From NCBI GenBank assembly GCA_021797355.1, contig JAJZZX010000003.1, positions 1 through 64,000 of the forward strand: a stretch of DNA of 64,000 bases, written 5' to 3'. Shown here in pieces: positions 25,470 through 33,979 of this stretch. The notes under the pieces were generated by a model. The model searched no databases and was not told where the DNA came from. It saw only the letters and a program-made list of their open reading frames with translations. Made by a program: the position numbers and the translations under genes. The DNA is from Thermoplasmata archaeon (GTDB lineage Archaea > Thermoplasmatota > Thermoplasmata > Thermoplasmatales > Thermoplasmataceae). Numbering within the stretch: the stretch's first letter is position 1; each line of letters starts with the position of its first letter.

Positions 25470-26093
25470 TTATTTTTCCCTATCCACAACTTCTGCAATG
25501 GCTGTGTTGTTCCTGATCTTCTTGATAACAACCTTGACAGTTTCACCCCTCCTCACACCGGGGACGAAAATATTGAATCCGCGGTAGAAAGCCCTGCCTT
25601 CACCGGAATTTCCTACTTTTGATATCTCCACTGTGTACTCTTTTCCCTCCTCTATCTTGGTATCATCATCCCTGGATTCATTGACGATTCTGATTGGATG
25701 TTGAGCACCGCATGCCTTGCAGGAGAGGACATAGGTCCTCCCAATCTTCTGAATTTCTGTATCAGGAGAATTGCATTCATAACAGATAACATATGAGTCC
25801 ATATACTGCTTTATTTTGGATGATATTTGGTCAGCGGAAATTTTTCTGTTAATTATGAGTCTGCGTCCAGTTATTGTAACTCCTATTCCAAACTCTGTCA
25901 TGAGGAATTTTGCAATATGTTTAGGATCACGATTGATCATGTCTGCAATATCTATGAAATTCCGGACTATTGTTACTTTCCCCTCCTGGATGATATCTGG
26001 GTCAGGTATCTGGAGCCTCTGCTGATTCATGTTTGATTTTGAAAGCACACTTTCAGCTTTCTTTAGAAGATCTTCATAGTTCTGGTTATCCAT
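25470..26093 (-). CDS. Translation initiation factor aIF2 beta with TRAM domain
   Basis: A 207-residue aIF2-beta. Residues about 38-95 are the alpha-beta core (RNFIDIADMINRDPKHIAKF), followed by a zinc ribbon with C104, C107, C125 and C128. Residues about 145-207 (GKEYTVEISKVGNSGEGRAF to IRNNTAIAEVV) form a TRAM domain, an RNA-binding OB-like fold absent from most aIF2-beta proteins, which end near 140. The factor helps bring initiator tRNA to the ribosome; TRAM may add rRNA or tRNA contact. Confidence 0.92.
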   Translation of the reverse strand: MDNQNYEDLLKKAESVLSKSNMNQQRLQIPDPDIIQEGKVTIVRNFIDIADMINRDPKHIAKFLMTEFGIGVTITGRRLIINRKISADQISSKIKQYMDSYVICYECNSPDTEIQKIGRTYVLSCKACGAQHPIRIVNESRDDDTKIEEGKEYTVEISKVGNSGEGRAFYRGFNIFVPGVRRGETVKVVIKKIRNNTAIAEVVDREK

Positions 26094-26472
26094 GACAGGT
26101 TATTTCTTCGCAGTTATTAACATTAGATGGTTTTGGAAAACAGAATGATCAGGCTGTAAAATCCTTGAAATTAGATGCTTCTGGCGTAGTTTATAGAAAT
26201 GAGATGCATATTTAGGACCGTACTGTGTTCCAAAGTTGATCATGATCGCGTATCAGTTTGTATAATATTGTATAGAATAAATAATAATGTCACTTGTCCT
26301 ACCACAACAGAAACCAATATCTCATTCAAGTTGAAATAATTGTTGAAAAGTTAGCTATTTAGTTGAATTATAATTTCCTTACAATTTAAATGAGTGTAAG
26401 ACATGTGACGAAATTTGTATGTACTAAGAAAAAGATTTAAATATAAATCTAGTTATAATCTTTGGAACTGAA
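26094..26472. other. 379-base AT-rich intergenic region
   Basis: A long divergent spacer between aIF2-beta and the RHH/FtsZ-like pair. I see no ORF, tRNA or stable hairpin; the sequence is very AT-rich. The right end carries the palindromic TATA-region repeat listed separately. Its size suggests extended control of the RHH operon or an undetected small RNA. Confidence 0.4.
26434..26449. promoter_or_regulatory. Palindrome over the TATA box of the RHH operon
   Basis: GATTTA-AATA-TAAATC is an inverted repeat of 6-base arms that coincides with the probable TATA box of the next operon, about 24 bases before its TTG start. A ribbon-helix-helix protein bound here would block TBP, so autorepression is a reasonable guess. 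AT-rich palindromes can arise by chance. Confidence 0.4.
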
Positions 26473-26895
26473 TTGACCCTCGACAACAAGGATACTAAGT
26501 TGACAATCCGGATATCCGAAGATGACCTGAAGGAAATCGACGAGTTTCTGGATAGCAATCCCAGGTTTGGGAGTCGATCAGAATTCATTAGGCATTCAGT
26601 TTTGGATTACATATCCAGAACAAGAATTGGCATAGTTGATCAGTCTGAGACTGGGATACGGCTGAGCAAGATCATGGAAAGTGTGATATCGAGGACGGTG
26701 CAGAAAGGCTTCTTCAAGACAAGGGAGGAAGTAATTGAAGCCCTTCTGGAAAGAGCAATGAGAAACAACGCACTTCATGAAATACTCAGCGAGAAATCAA
26801 GAAGCCTGACATCTGTACTTGAGGATCTGGAGAAATTTGACACGCTTGAGGGTAAGCTAGATGATGGCGGGATTAAGAAAAGGATACAGGATTGA
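26473..26895 (+). CDS. Tandem ribbon-helix-helix regulator (CdrS-like)
   Basis: A 140-residue regulator. Residues 8-48 are a clear RHH domain (LTIRISEDDLKEIDEFL, then GSRSEFIRHSVLDYI), and residues 70-100 (SVISRTVQKGFFKTREEVIEALLERA) look like a second, variant RHH unit. The start is TTG at 26473; no ATG is available in frame before the first strand. Six bases after its stop begins the FtsZ-like gene. In haloarchaea the RHH protein CdrS is encoded beside ftsZ2 and controls cell division genes, so the pairing is suggestive. Confidence 0.7.
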   Translation: MTLDNKDTKLTIRISEDDLKEIDEFLDSNPRFGSRSEFIRHSVLDYISRTRIGIVDQSETGIRLSKIMESVISRTVQKGFFKTREEVIEALLERAMRNNALHEILSEKSRSLTSVLEDLEKFDTLEGKLDDGGIKKRIQD

Positions 26896-26901
26896 TGACG
26901 G

Positions 26902-27675
26902 ATGGAAACTGTAAGTGTTCAGAATATTGAAGGAGTGGTAAAGGGGCTCATAAGGAAGTACTATTCAGAGAGGATGGATAATGTTGTCATAGCGTTCGGC
27001 TCTGCTGGAGACAGGGTGCTGAGAAACATAAGGCCGTTGCAGATAAGGCGAACTGTATACAGATCAATACAGCTCAAGAAGGATAGGGCATTGTCGCCTA
27101 CGCTTGAATCAAGAGAGGCGGAAATCTGTCTTCAGGAACCAGATCCAGTTAAGGTATCCTTGGTATCAAGGGAAGAGTACGAGTACAGGAAAAATATCGA
27201 CCAGTTTGCCTGCTGGCAGGACCCCCTCGAAACTGCTACGGTAAACACAACATTCATCGACGGTTCAGATGATGCGGATTCCAAGGCAAGAGAACTTCTC
27301 TGCGATATAGAGAAATCAAATTCCTACATACTCCTCAGCGGTTTTGGAGGAGAATTTGCACAGGAGATGCACATGGCTTTCTCGAGGCTTCTGACAGCCA
27401 GGAAGATTCCTCATCTGAATATAATAATAAAACCTTCAAAGGAAGACGTTCTAAGAAGAAAGAAAGCAGAGAAAGGGATAAAGGCTCTGGAGTCCATTTC
27501 AGGCTCAACGTGCATATTTGATAACCAGAAGCTCATAGAAAGAAACAGGGACGCCGCCAGGGAAAAGGATAAAGTGATCCAGAAAATAAATGTAAGAATA
27601 GCCAGGCAGGTTGAGGTTTACTCCACCAGGCTGTCAAACACAGTAGAGGTCTTGAAGTACCAGCTGTCAGCCTAG
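26902..27675 (+). CDS. Degenerate FtsZ/tubulin-like protein
   Basis: A 257-residue protein that resembles only the nucleotide-binding half of Fts[18 protein letters not shown] (27-43) corresponds to the FtsZ N-terminal GxGGxGxN loop, [18 protein letters not shown] (143-160) to the GGGTGTG tubulin signature strand, and [23 protein letters not shown] to the following TxPFxxEG..R..A..G region. The GGGTGTG motif is lost and the C-terminal domain with the T7 catalytic loop is absent, so GTP hydrolysis is unlikely. It may modulate FtsZ. Family assignment is mine, from pattern only. Confidence 0.5.
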   Translation: METVSVQNIEGVVKGLIRKYYSERMDNVVIAFGSAGDRVLRNIRPLQIRRTVYRSIQLKKDRALSPTLESREAEICLQEPDPVKVSLVSREEYEYRKNIDQFACWQDPLETATVNTTFIDGSDDADSKARELLCDIEKSNSYILLSGFGGEFAQEMHMAFSRLLTARKIPHLNIIIKPSKEDVLRRKKAEKGIKALESISGSTCIFDNQKLIERNRDAAREKDKVIQKINVRIARQVEVYSTRLSNTVEVLKYQLSA

Positions 27676-28139
27676 AACAGGCTGGCAGTGGCTTCTTTTT
27701 CATTCATTGTTCTTTCACAATAGTTGCACCTTATCTGAAGTGGATGCTTAGAAAGGAGTGTGAATTCCCCGACCACTGGTTCCTTCGTGTTGGTTATGCA
27801 ATTTGTGTTTGAACATTTTACAATTCCCACAAGCCTTTGCGGAAGATCAACCGAGAATTTCTCAGTGATCTCATAATTTTTTACAATGCTGATTGTCGCG
27901 TCGGGCGCAATGAGTGATATCTTGTCTACCTCAAATTTCTCCAGATCTCTGTTTTCTATTTTAATCACATCCTTCTGGCCAAGGCGTTTGGACATAACCC
28001 GTATACCAATGCTTATGGAATTGCCATCTTTCTCGTCTATCCTGAGTATTGACAGAACTTTCAGCGCTTTCCCAGGAGGAATGTGGTCAATTACTGTCCC
28101 ATCTTTTATCTTTGATATTTTCAGCGTCTGTTCTTCCAT
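27672..28139 (-). CDS. pyrI: Aspartate carbamoyltransferase regulatory subunit
   Basis: A 155-residue PyrI. The N-terminal allosteric domain (about 1-100, with [17 protein letters not shown] near the nucleotide site) is followed by a zinc domain with CSNTNC and CNYC cysteine pairs that bind PyrB. The start is ATG 28139, preceded by GGGGTGAT at the right spacing; a GTG at 28148 overlaps the pyrB stop. It gives nucleotide feedback on pyrimidine synthesis. Confidence 0.92.
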   Translation of the reverse strand: MEEQTLKISKIKDGTVIDHIPPGKALKVLSILRIDEKDGNSISIGIRVMSKRLGQKDVIKIENRDLEKFEVDKISLIAPDATISIVKNYEITEKFSVDLPQRLVGIVKCSNTNCITNTKEPVVGEFTLLSKHPLQIRCNYCERTMNEKEATASLF

Positions 28140-28144
28140 ATTTA

Positions 28145-29059
28145 TCACCCCAGTATCAAGGAAATCATGGCCATCCTGACTGGCACTCCGTTGTTTGCCT
28201 GCCTGAAATATGCAGCCTTTGGCGATAAGTCAACTTCGGGTAGGATTTCGTCAACTCTGGGCAGCGGATGCATTATTATGGATTTCTGCTTCATGGAGCC
28301 TACAGTCTCGTTGCTTATGCTGTATGAACCTATGACACTCTGGTACTCATTGGGATCCGAGAACCTCTCCTTCTGAATTCTTGTCACATAAAGTACATCG
28401 GTATCCTCAATCACGCTCTGGAGGTCATCCACAACATCAACCCTGAAATCCCTGGGCAGCATTGACATAACATAATCAGGGATTTTAAGCATCGGAGGTG
28501 ATACGAGGTTTACCTTAGTATCAAACCTCGCAAGGGCAAGCAGCAATGAATGAACAGTCCTTCCGTATCTCAAGTCCCCTACGATTGTAACGGTCTTGCC
28601 ATTTATGTCACCAAGTTCTTTTTTTATGGTGTAAAGATCAAGAACTGTCTGGGTGGGATGCTGACCTGATCCATCGCCTGCATTGATTATCGGCTTGTTT
28701 GTGAAGCGTGAGGCAAGCCTGGCTGCCCCCTCCATACTGTGCCTAATGACAATTATGTCCGAATAGCCTTCAGCCATTCTAACCGTATCAGCCAGGGTCT
28801 CACCCTTTGCAAAGGATGATGACTTAGCTTCAGCAACACTGATGACGGAACCCCCAAGCCTGTGCATCGCACTTTCAAATGACAGCCTTGTCCTAGTGCT
28901 CGGCTCATAAAAGAAAGTGGCCATTATTTTTCCGTTCATCAACGCAAGCGACTTTCCAGATTTAAGAGATTTTTCCATGTCATCTGCTATTCTGAATATC
29001 TCCGAAAGCTCATCATTCCCGATATCGGCAATGGATACAACACTCCTGTTTCTTAACAT
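28145..29059 (-). CDS. pyrB: Aspartate carbamoyltransferase catalytic subunit
   Basis: A 304-residue PyrB, which makes carbamoyl-aspartate. [20 protein letters not shown] holds the STRTR carbamoyl-phosphate motif, [16 protein letters not shown] the HPTQ motif, and HPLPRVDE the aspartate-binding loop. The length is standard. It is the first gene of the pyrBI operon; pyrI follows with a near-overlap. The promoter must lie in the 258 bases shared with the divergent hmgA gene. Confidence 0.95.
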   Translation of the reverse strand: MLRNRSVVSIADIGNDELSEIFRIADDMEKSLKSGKSLALMNGKIMATFFYEPSTRTRLSFESAMHRLGGSVISVAEAKSSSFAKGETLADTVRMAEGYSDIIVIRHSMEGAARLASRFTNKPIINAGDGSGQHPTQTVLDLYTIKKELGDINGKTVTIVGDLRYGRTVHSLLLALARFDTKVNLVSPPMLKIPDYVMSMLPRDFRVDVVDDLQSVIEDTDVLYVTRIQKERFSDPNEYQSVIGSYSISNETVGSMKQKSIIMHPLPRVDEILPEVDLSPKAAYFRQANNGVPVRMAMISLILG

Positions 29060-29318
29060 CGGGATATCGCATGGTGGCGGCGATTAATAATCTTTGTAGG
29101 ATTGATAGTATCTCCTGCATTGCCATCAGGAATTCCAGTATAAATAACAACCTTTTCGATCGCAGTAGTGTTGTTCCTGTGACACAGACGACATGGGAAT
29201 GTATGTACACTGGCTGACAACTGGAGGATGATCAGTGCCATCGGGGCATTACATTTTCTCCAATCTGGCAGACATTTGTGATTACATTTTTAAGAAAGCC
29301 ATACCTGAACCATGGAAA

Positions 29319-30590
29319 ATGACAGTACATCATTCCGACATTTCCGGTTTCTACAAGCTTTCAGTTCAGGAAAGAAGGCGGATTGTTTCAGAATTTGCTG
29401 GATTGGAAGGGGGCGAGGCTCAGGAATTATCCGTAACAGGATCACTATCTGAACTGGTTGCAGATAAGATGATTGAGAATGTTATATCTACGCTTGAAAT
29501 TCCAGTGGGAATAGCGGTTAATTTCCGCATAAATCAGAAAGATTATCTCATTCCGATGGCAATTGAGGAGGCATCAGTTGTCGCTGCATGCAGCAATGCA
29601 GCAAGAATCGCCAGGGCCAGCGGAGGATTTACATCGGAATCCAGTGATCCGATCATGATCGGGCAGATACAGATTATCCAGTATGATGATTACGAAAGGG
29701 TAAAAACCACCATCCTAAGAGAGAAAGAGAAAATACTAAAGCTTGCAAATACAAGGAGCAGGACACTTAGTTCCATGAATGCAGGCGCAAAGGAAATTGA
29801 GGTCCGCATCCTAAATGACCCTAACCGTAGCATCGTTGTCCACATTCTTATTGACGTAAGGGATGCCATGGGTGCAAATGTTGTTAATAGCATGTGCGAA
29901 GCTGTAGCTCCGTACATAGAGGAAATTACAGGTTGCAGGACAAATCTGAGGATACTCAGCAACCTCACGCCACATAGGGTGGCAAGATCTAGGGCTGTTT
30001 TTAGGAAAGATCTCATCGGTGGTGAGGAAATCGCAAGGAGGATAGTCAGGGCATACGAGATGGCCGACGTTGACCCGTATAGGGCCGCAACACACAACAA
30101 GGGAATCATGAATGGCATTGACGCGGTCCTCCTGGCCACACTTAATGACTGGCGCTCTGCGGAGGCAAATGCACACACCTACCATACAGTGAGTGGACAC
30201 CTTTCACTCACAAGATACTGGCTGACCGAAAACGGTGATGTTGCTGGCGAGATAGAAATACCACTGGCAGTTGGGACAGTCGGTGGTTCAACAAATACGG
30301 TGAAGAAAGCTGCCATATTTCGGAAAATTCTTGGAGTAGGGGATTCGGCTGAGTTCTCCAGAGTTCTGGCAGCCGTCGGCTTGGCACAGAACTTCGCTGC
30401 ACTGAGGGCCCTTTCAGCAGAGGGAATACAGAAAGGGCACATGTCCCTTCATGCAAGGAGCATAGCAATATCAGTTGGTGCAATGGGGGAGGAAGTTGAT
30501 GCAGTTTCACAGGCAATGGTCTTGGAAAATAATGTATCAATGACAAGGGCAAAGGAGATTCTTGAAGCAATAAGAAGTGGCAAGAACTAG
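29319..30590 (+). CDS. hmgA: HMG-CoA reductase, class II type
   Basis: A 423-residue class II HMG-CoA reductase, which makes mevalonate for isoprenoid lipids. Catalytic elements are visible: Glu in PMAIEEASVVAAC, Lys in ATHNKGIMNGIDAV, Asp in DVRDAMGANVVNSMC, and His in KGHMSLHARS. The class II form, usual in mevalonate-degrading bacteria, also occurs in Thermoplasmatales and Archaeoglobus, which fits this window. I start it at ATG 29319 because SDISGFYKLSVQERR is the family's beginning; the frame is open back to 29235. Confidence 0.9.
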   Translation: MTVHHSDISGFYKLSVQERRRIVSEFAGLEGGEAQELSVTGSLSELVADKMIENVISTLEIPVGIAVNFRINQKDYLIPMAIEEASVVAACSNAARIARASGGFTSESSDPIMIGQIQIIQYDDYERVKTTILREKEKILKLANTRSRTLSSMNAGAKEIEVRILNDPNRSIVVHILIDVRDAMGANVVNSMCEAVAPYIEEITGCRTNLRILSNLTPHRVARSRAVFRKDLIGGEEIARRIVRAYEMADVDPYRAATHNKGIMNGIDAVLLATLNDWRSAEANAHTYHTVSGHLSLTRYWLTENGDVAGEIEIPLAVGTVGGSTNTVKKAAIFRKILGVGDSAEFSRVLAAVGLAQNFAALRALSAEGIQKGHMSLHARSIAISVGAMGEEVDAVSQAMVLENNVSMTRAKEILEAIRSGKN

Positions 30591-30690
30591 TGCAAGATAG
30601 CTGCCCAAAGATTTCTTAGCTTGCGGTACATTCCGTGATCCTGACATATTTATAAATACAGTTATTAAATCCTGCTAGCAAGGTATTCCA

Positions 30691-31434
30691 ATGGAACAGA
30701 GCGTCGAAGAACTGGTTAGCAATGGTGATAAATTCTTCCAGAAGGAGAAATTAATAGATGCCATAAGGGAGTATCAGAAAGCCTTCGAAATAATAGGCAC
30801 TAAGGAGGACGATGACACTGCGGATCTGGCATATAAGCTATCCCAGGCTTACAATGCACTGGAAGGTAAGAACGACCAGAATTCAGTTAAGTACGCACAG
30901 ATCTCCCTGGACATACACAGAAAGAACAACCAGAAGGATCTGGAAGTCCTTGATCTCATAAACCTTGGCTATATCGAGCTTGACGCTGGAAAGAAGGAAG
31001 AAAGCGAGAAATATTTCAATGAGGCCCTGTCCATAGCCGATTCATTGAAGGACCCATTTCTCTTTTGCACAACACTGAATGCACTTGCTGAAATTAAAGC
31101 CACCTCAGCCAAAGGAAAGGAGGAAGCAGTAAGGATCTACGAGAACGTAATGAAGATTTCAGAGGAGACCCAGGATTGGGATAATTACTTCGAGGCAAGG
31201 CGTGGCTTGATCACAATAATCAGGGAGAAGCAGAACGAGGATGAGGCGCTTAAGAATGCCCTGGACGCCCTTGATATGATAGACAGGATTGCCGGAGGAA
31301 TCAAGAACAAGAAAGAGAGGAAAGAATTCAGGAAGTCACTCTCCTTCATGTACGATCTTGCATCAGACATAGCAATGGAGATGGAAAATGTGGACGAGGC
31401 AATCAAGATAGCCCAGAGATCAAACGCCGAATGA
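30691..31434 (+). CDS. Tetratricopeptide-repeat protein
   Basis: A 247-residue, wholly helical protein with about five TPR-like helix pairs, e.g. NGDKFFQKEKLIDAIREYQKA (10-30), LDLINLGYIELDAGKKEESE (88-107) and EALKNALDALDMIDRIAGGI. No enzyme domain is attached, so it is probably a protein-binding scaffold. It has its own TATA box (ATATTTATAAAT, about 38 bases before the ATG) and AAGGTA as ribosome site. No operon partner. Confidence 0.75.
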   Translation: MEQSVEELVSNGDKFFQKEKLIDAIREYQKAFEIIGTKEDDDTADLAYKLSQAYNALEGKNDQNSVKYAQISLDIHRKNNQKDLEVLDLINLGYIELDAGKKEESEKYFNEALSIADSLKDPFLFCTTLNALAEIKATSAKGKEEAVRIYENVMKISEETQDWDNYFEARRGLITIIREKQNEDEALKNALDALDMIDRIAGGIKNKKERKEFRKSLSFMYDLASDIAMEMENVDEAIKIAQRSNAE

Positions 31435-31552
31435 AAACGAGCTATGCCATTTCCAGCAAAGAAATACAAGATTAGCTTAGGACAGGCTTCCATTATTTAG
31501 TATAAGGCTGCTGCCTATTGAATCATATATTACCCAGCAGCGGAGCTTTGTT

Positions 31553-32041
31553 TTAGTTCTTGGCTGGAGTGGACCACTTGGCTGACATCTCTGATAAATA
31601 GTCCTTGATGTCAATGCCCTCATCAGACATCACAGCCAGAAGCGCCAGTTCGAAGTTTATGTACTTGACCGACTGCAGAATTTCCCTTGCCCTTGCTATT
31701 GCCTCCTTTTTTGTCAGTTTTCCAGATGCCGAGACAGCCTCAAGAAGCCTATCTACAAGAGGCCTTTCTCCTGATTCCTGGAAGAGTGCGTCCCTTGTTA
31801 TTGTGAAATCTAGAGGCACGATGATTCCCGCTGTGCTGAAATTGGGCACATAAGCTGATTCCTTGTGGACGAGAAGGCCGTCCTTGACTGCTGCAGAAAG
31901 GAATTCCTTCACTGTATCCGGATCGAGAAGATTCGTTTTGAAGGATAGCGTGGTAATGAAATCCTGCTGGCTGAATGAGCTGGCACCCTTTCTTGAGCTC
32001 GCAACTATGGCAATAAGTTTCCGGCCCAGATCCTTATTCAT
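31553..32041 (-). CDS. DUF2240 family protein
   Basis: A 162-residue protein of the euryarchaeal DUF2240 family, of unknown function. SFSQQDFITTLSFKTNLLDPDTVKEFLSAA and the middle KDGLLVHKESAYVPNFST look like a small winged-helix module followed by a helical tail. I use ATG 32041; the open frame to 32224 does not resemble protein. A TATA-like AAATTTAA lies 40-50 bases upstream. Confidence 0.65.
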   Translation of the reverse strand: MNKDLGRKLIAIVASSRKGASSFSQQDFITTLSFKTNLLDPDTVKEFLSAAVKDGLLVHKESAYVPNFSTAGIIVPLDFTITRDALFQESGERPLVDRLLEAVSASGKLTKKEAIARAREILQSVKYINFELALLAVMSDEGIDIKDYLSEMSAKWSTPAKN

Positions 32042-32544
32042 ACGGAGGTTAATAATCGCTAGCTTATGCTTCTTTGCCTTAAATTTTACACCTTGTGCAT
32101 CCCCCCTCCACAACAACGTGCATGGCATGCTGAAGCCTGGGTCATTCCTAGAAGAATTGCGGACCCTGCCTGATATGCCCATGGAAACAGAAGAAGCAAA
32201 AGTTTCAACTGCACGAATAATCAATATGTTAGCAGATACTCTGTAGATTACTGCAGTGGCATGCCGAAGAACTAAAGACTGTCCAGCACAATGTCAGCAT
32301 GCTTGCAGGAACGAAAGTAGTTGCTTGGCGCGATTGGAACCAAAGCGATTATGCATTAAATGGACTGCTGCCTGAAAAATGAACTGATTGCATTTCATAC
32401 ATTCTATTCAGGACGATAAAAAAATGCAGAAAAATTTATTTAAGGTGGATAACCCAAATACCTGGCATAGGTGAAGAGCCACGCCATCATATTGTCATAA
32501 TTCAAATAATAATGTTGATATAAAGTCACATGTTATCTATAATC
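32042..32544. other. 503-base intergenic region with promoters
   Basis: The space between the divergent DUF2240 and permease genes. It holds their promoters (TTTATTTAAGG near 32435-32445 is a possible TATA for the permease) and one 39-codon rightward frame listed separately. I see no tRNA, strong hairpin or repeat. Confidence 0.4.
32127..32246 (+). CDS. Possible 39-residue protein
   Basis: A 39-codon frame from ATG 32127 to TAG, reading MLKPGSFLEELRTLPDMPME and then EEAKVSTARIINMLADTL. The composition (acidic, amphipathic helices, no rare residues) looks coding, and a TATA-like CTTAAATTTTAC lies about 40 bases upstream. There is no homologue I recognise and no ribosome site, so this is weak. 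Confidence 0.3.
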   Translation: MLKPGSFLEELRTLPDMPMETEEAKVSTARIINMLADTL

Positions 32545-33960
32545 ATGACAGAACAATCAGCAAACAAATCCGGTCTTGCCGTTGGCTCCCTCACGATGTG
32601 GGAGGCTCTCGCTCAAGGACTAGGAACCAATGGACCTGCAGCAGTGACTGCACTATTTTTTGTGGGGCTTGCGTTTTCTGTGGGTGGAGCACTGCCACTT
32701 GTTGTTTCACTTGCTTTTGTAATATACCTCGGTATGACGCTGATTTCCTATGAGTGGTCGAAGGAGGTTGCATCCACTTATTCATGGGCAGCCTACCACA
32801 AGAGGGCATACAAGAGAATAGGGGGGTTTCTCTCATTCTTCGGGGGAACTACCTATTATTACTACTATCTGCTGGGATATACGGGATTCGCAATGCTTGG
32901 CCTTGCATCATTTCTATATGTGCTCTTCCCCGGGGTCGCGGCAGCATACCCATGGATCTGGATACCAATTGTTATTGCGGTCATAGTCGAGACAACGGCC
33001 CTTAACTACTTTGGAATAAAGATTTCAATGCGTTATGTCCTTTACACAGGCCTGGCGGAGATTGCCTTCCTACTTGTCACATCTCTTGTGATAATCGTGG
33101 AGGCAGGGCCCAGCAATACTCTTACAGCATTTACTGCTGCCCCTGTCTCTGGCAACTTAACCACAATTCTTGTAACCATGGTGTTGGGAATAGCCACTTT
33201 CGGAGGCCTCAACAGCGTGGTACCAGTGGCAGAAGAGACTAACAACCCAAAGAAGAACGTTCCGCTTGCCCTGGGTCTCCTGGCAGGAATACTCGGAATA
33301 ACCATAATCCTGAACTCGTATGCACAGACCGTTGGCTACGGGGTTTCAAACATGTTTGCTTATGCAAACCTGAACGATCCAGGTATAACCGTGTACCTCA
33401 AATATATAGGTACTGCCGGAGCAGTTATTTTCGCCATTTTCATAATAAACAGCTTCAACTCATCAGGCGTATCCTTTGAAACCAGCGCCGTACGCACATC
33501 CTATGCCTACACCAGGGACGGCATTCTCTTTCCAAAGTCATTTAGCAGGATCAACAAGCACAAGGTACCAGGAAACCTGGTCATTTTTACCGGCGTTGCT
33601 AGCATTTTGATAGCCCTTGTTTCCGGAGTTATACTGGGCCCCCTCACAGCCGGGCTGTTCCTGATAATCAGCAACTCCATTTTCAGTTTTACAAATCATG
33701 CTCTTGCCGGAGTCGGCCTTGGGCTGTACCATCACAGAAAGGGCACCCTGAAGGTAGTCCGCCATGTGATAATACCAGTGGCAGTTGTTGTGGCTCTTGC
33801 GGTTGCAATAGTATACGTTGTCTATCCTGCACCTGCGCCGCCGCTAAATTACTCTGCCTATGTTGCAGGAGCATACTTTGCATTCGTGGTAATACTCTAC
33901 CTGGTCTACAGGAAGATTGATCCGGAGAGGATATCGAAGGTTGGGGATTTCTCCCTGTGA
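32545..33960 (+). CDS. APC-family amino acid permease
   Basis: A 471-residue permease of the APC superfamily with 12 predicted helices. LTMWEALAQGLGTNGPAAVTALFFV is the substrate-binding first helix and FGGLNSVVPVAEETNNPKKNVP the typical loop after helix 6. Amino acid or amine uptake with protons is likely; the substrate is not visible. The start is ATG 32545 (an in-frame ATG at 32530 is also possible). It converges with the ABC exporter genes. Confidence 0.85.
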   Translation: MTEQSANKSGLAVGSLTMWEALAQGLGTNGPAAVTALFFVGLAFSVGGALPLVVSLAFVIYLGMTLISYEWSKEVASTYSWAAYHKRAYKRIGGFLSFFGGTTYYYYYLLGYTGFAMLGLASFLYVLFPGVAAAYPWIWIPIVIAVIVETTALNYFGIKISMRYVLYTGLAEIAFLLVTSLVIIVEAGPSNTLTAFTAAPVSGNLTTILVTMVLGIATFGGLNSVVPVAEETNNPKKNVPLALGLLAGILGITIILNSYAQTVGYGVSNMFAYANLNDPGITVYLKYIGTAGAVIFAIFIINSFNSSGVSFETSAVRTSYAYTRDGILFPKSFSRINKHKVPGNLVIFTGVASILIALVSGVILGPLTAGLFLIISNSIFSFTNHALAGVGLGLYHHRKGTLKVVRHVIIPVAVVVALAVAIVYVVYPAPAPPLNYSAYVAGAYFAFVVILYLVYRKIDPERISKVGDFSL

Positions 33961-33979
33961 ATTCGAAGCAACGTATGCA

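Noticed and set aside
26902-27675. Annotation as a functional FtsZ
   Set aside because: The GGGTGTG signature and the whole C-terminal domain with the catalytic T7 loop are missing.
32042-32224. N-terminal extension of the DUF2240 protein
   Set aside because: DUF2240 proteins begin near MNKDLGRKL; the extension has no typical composition and covers a promoter region.
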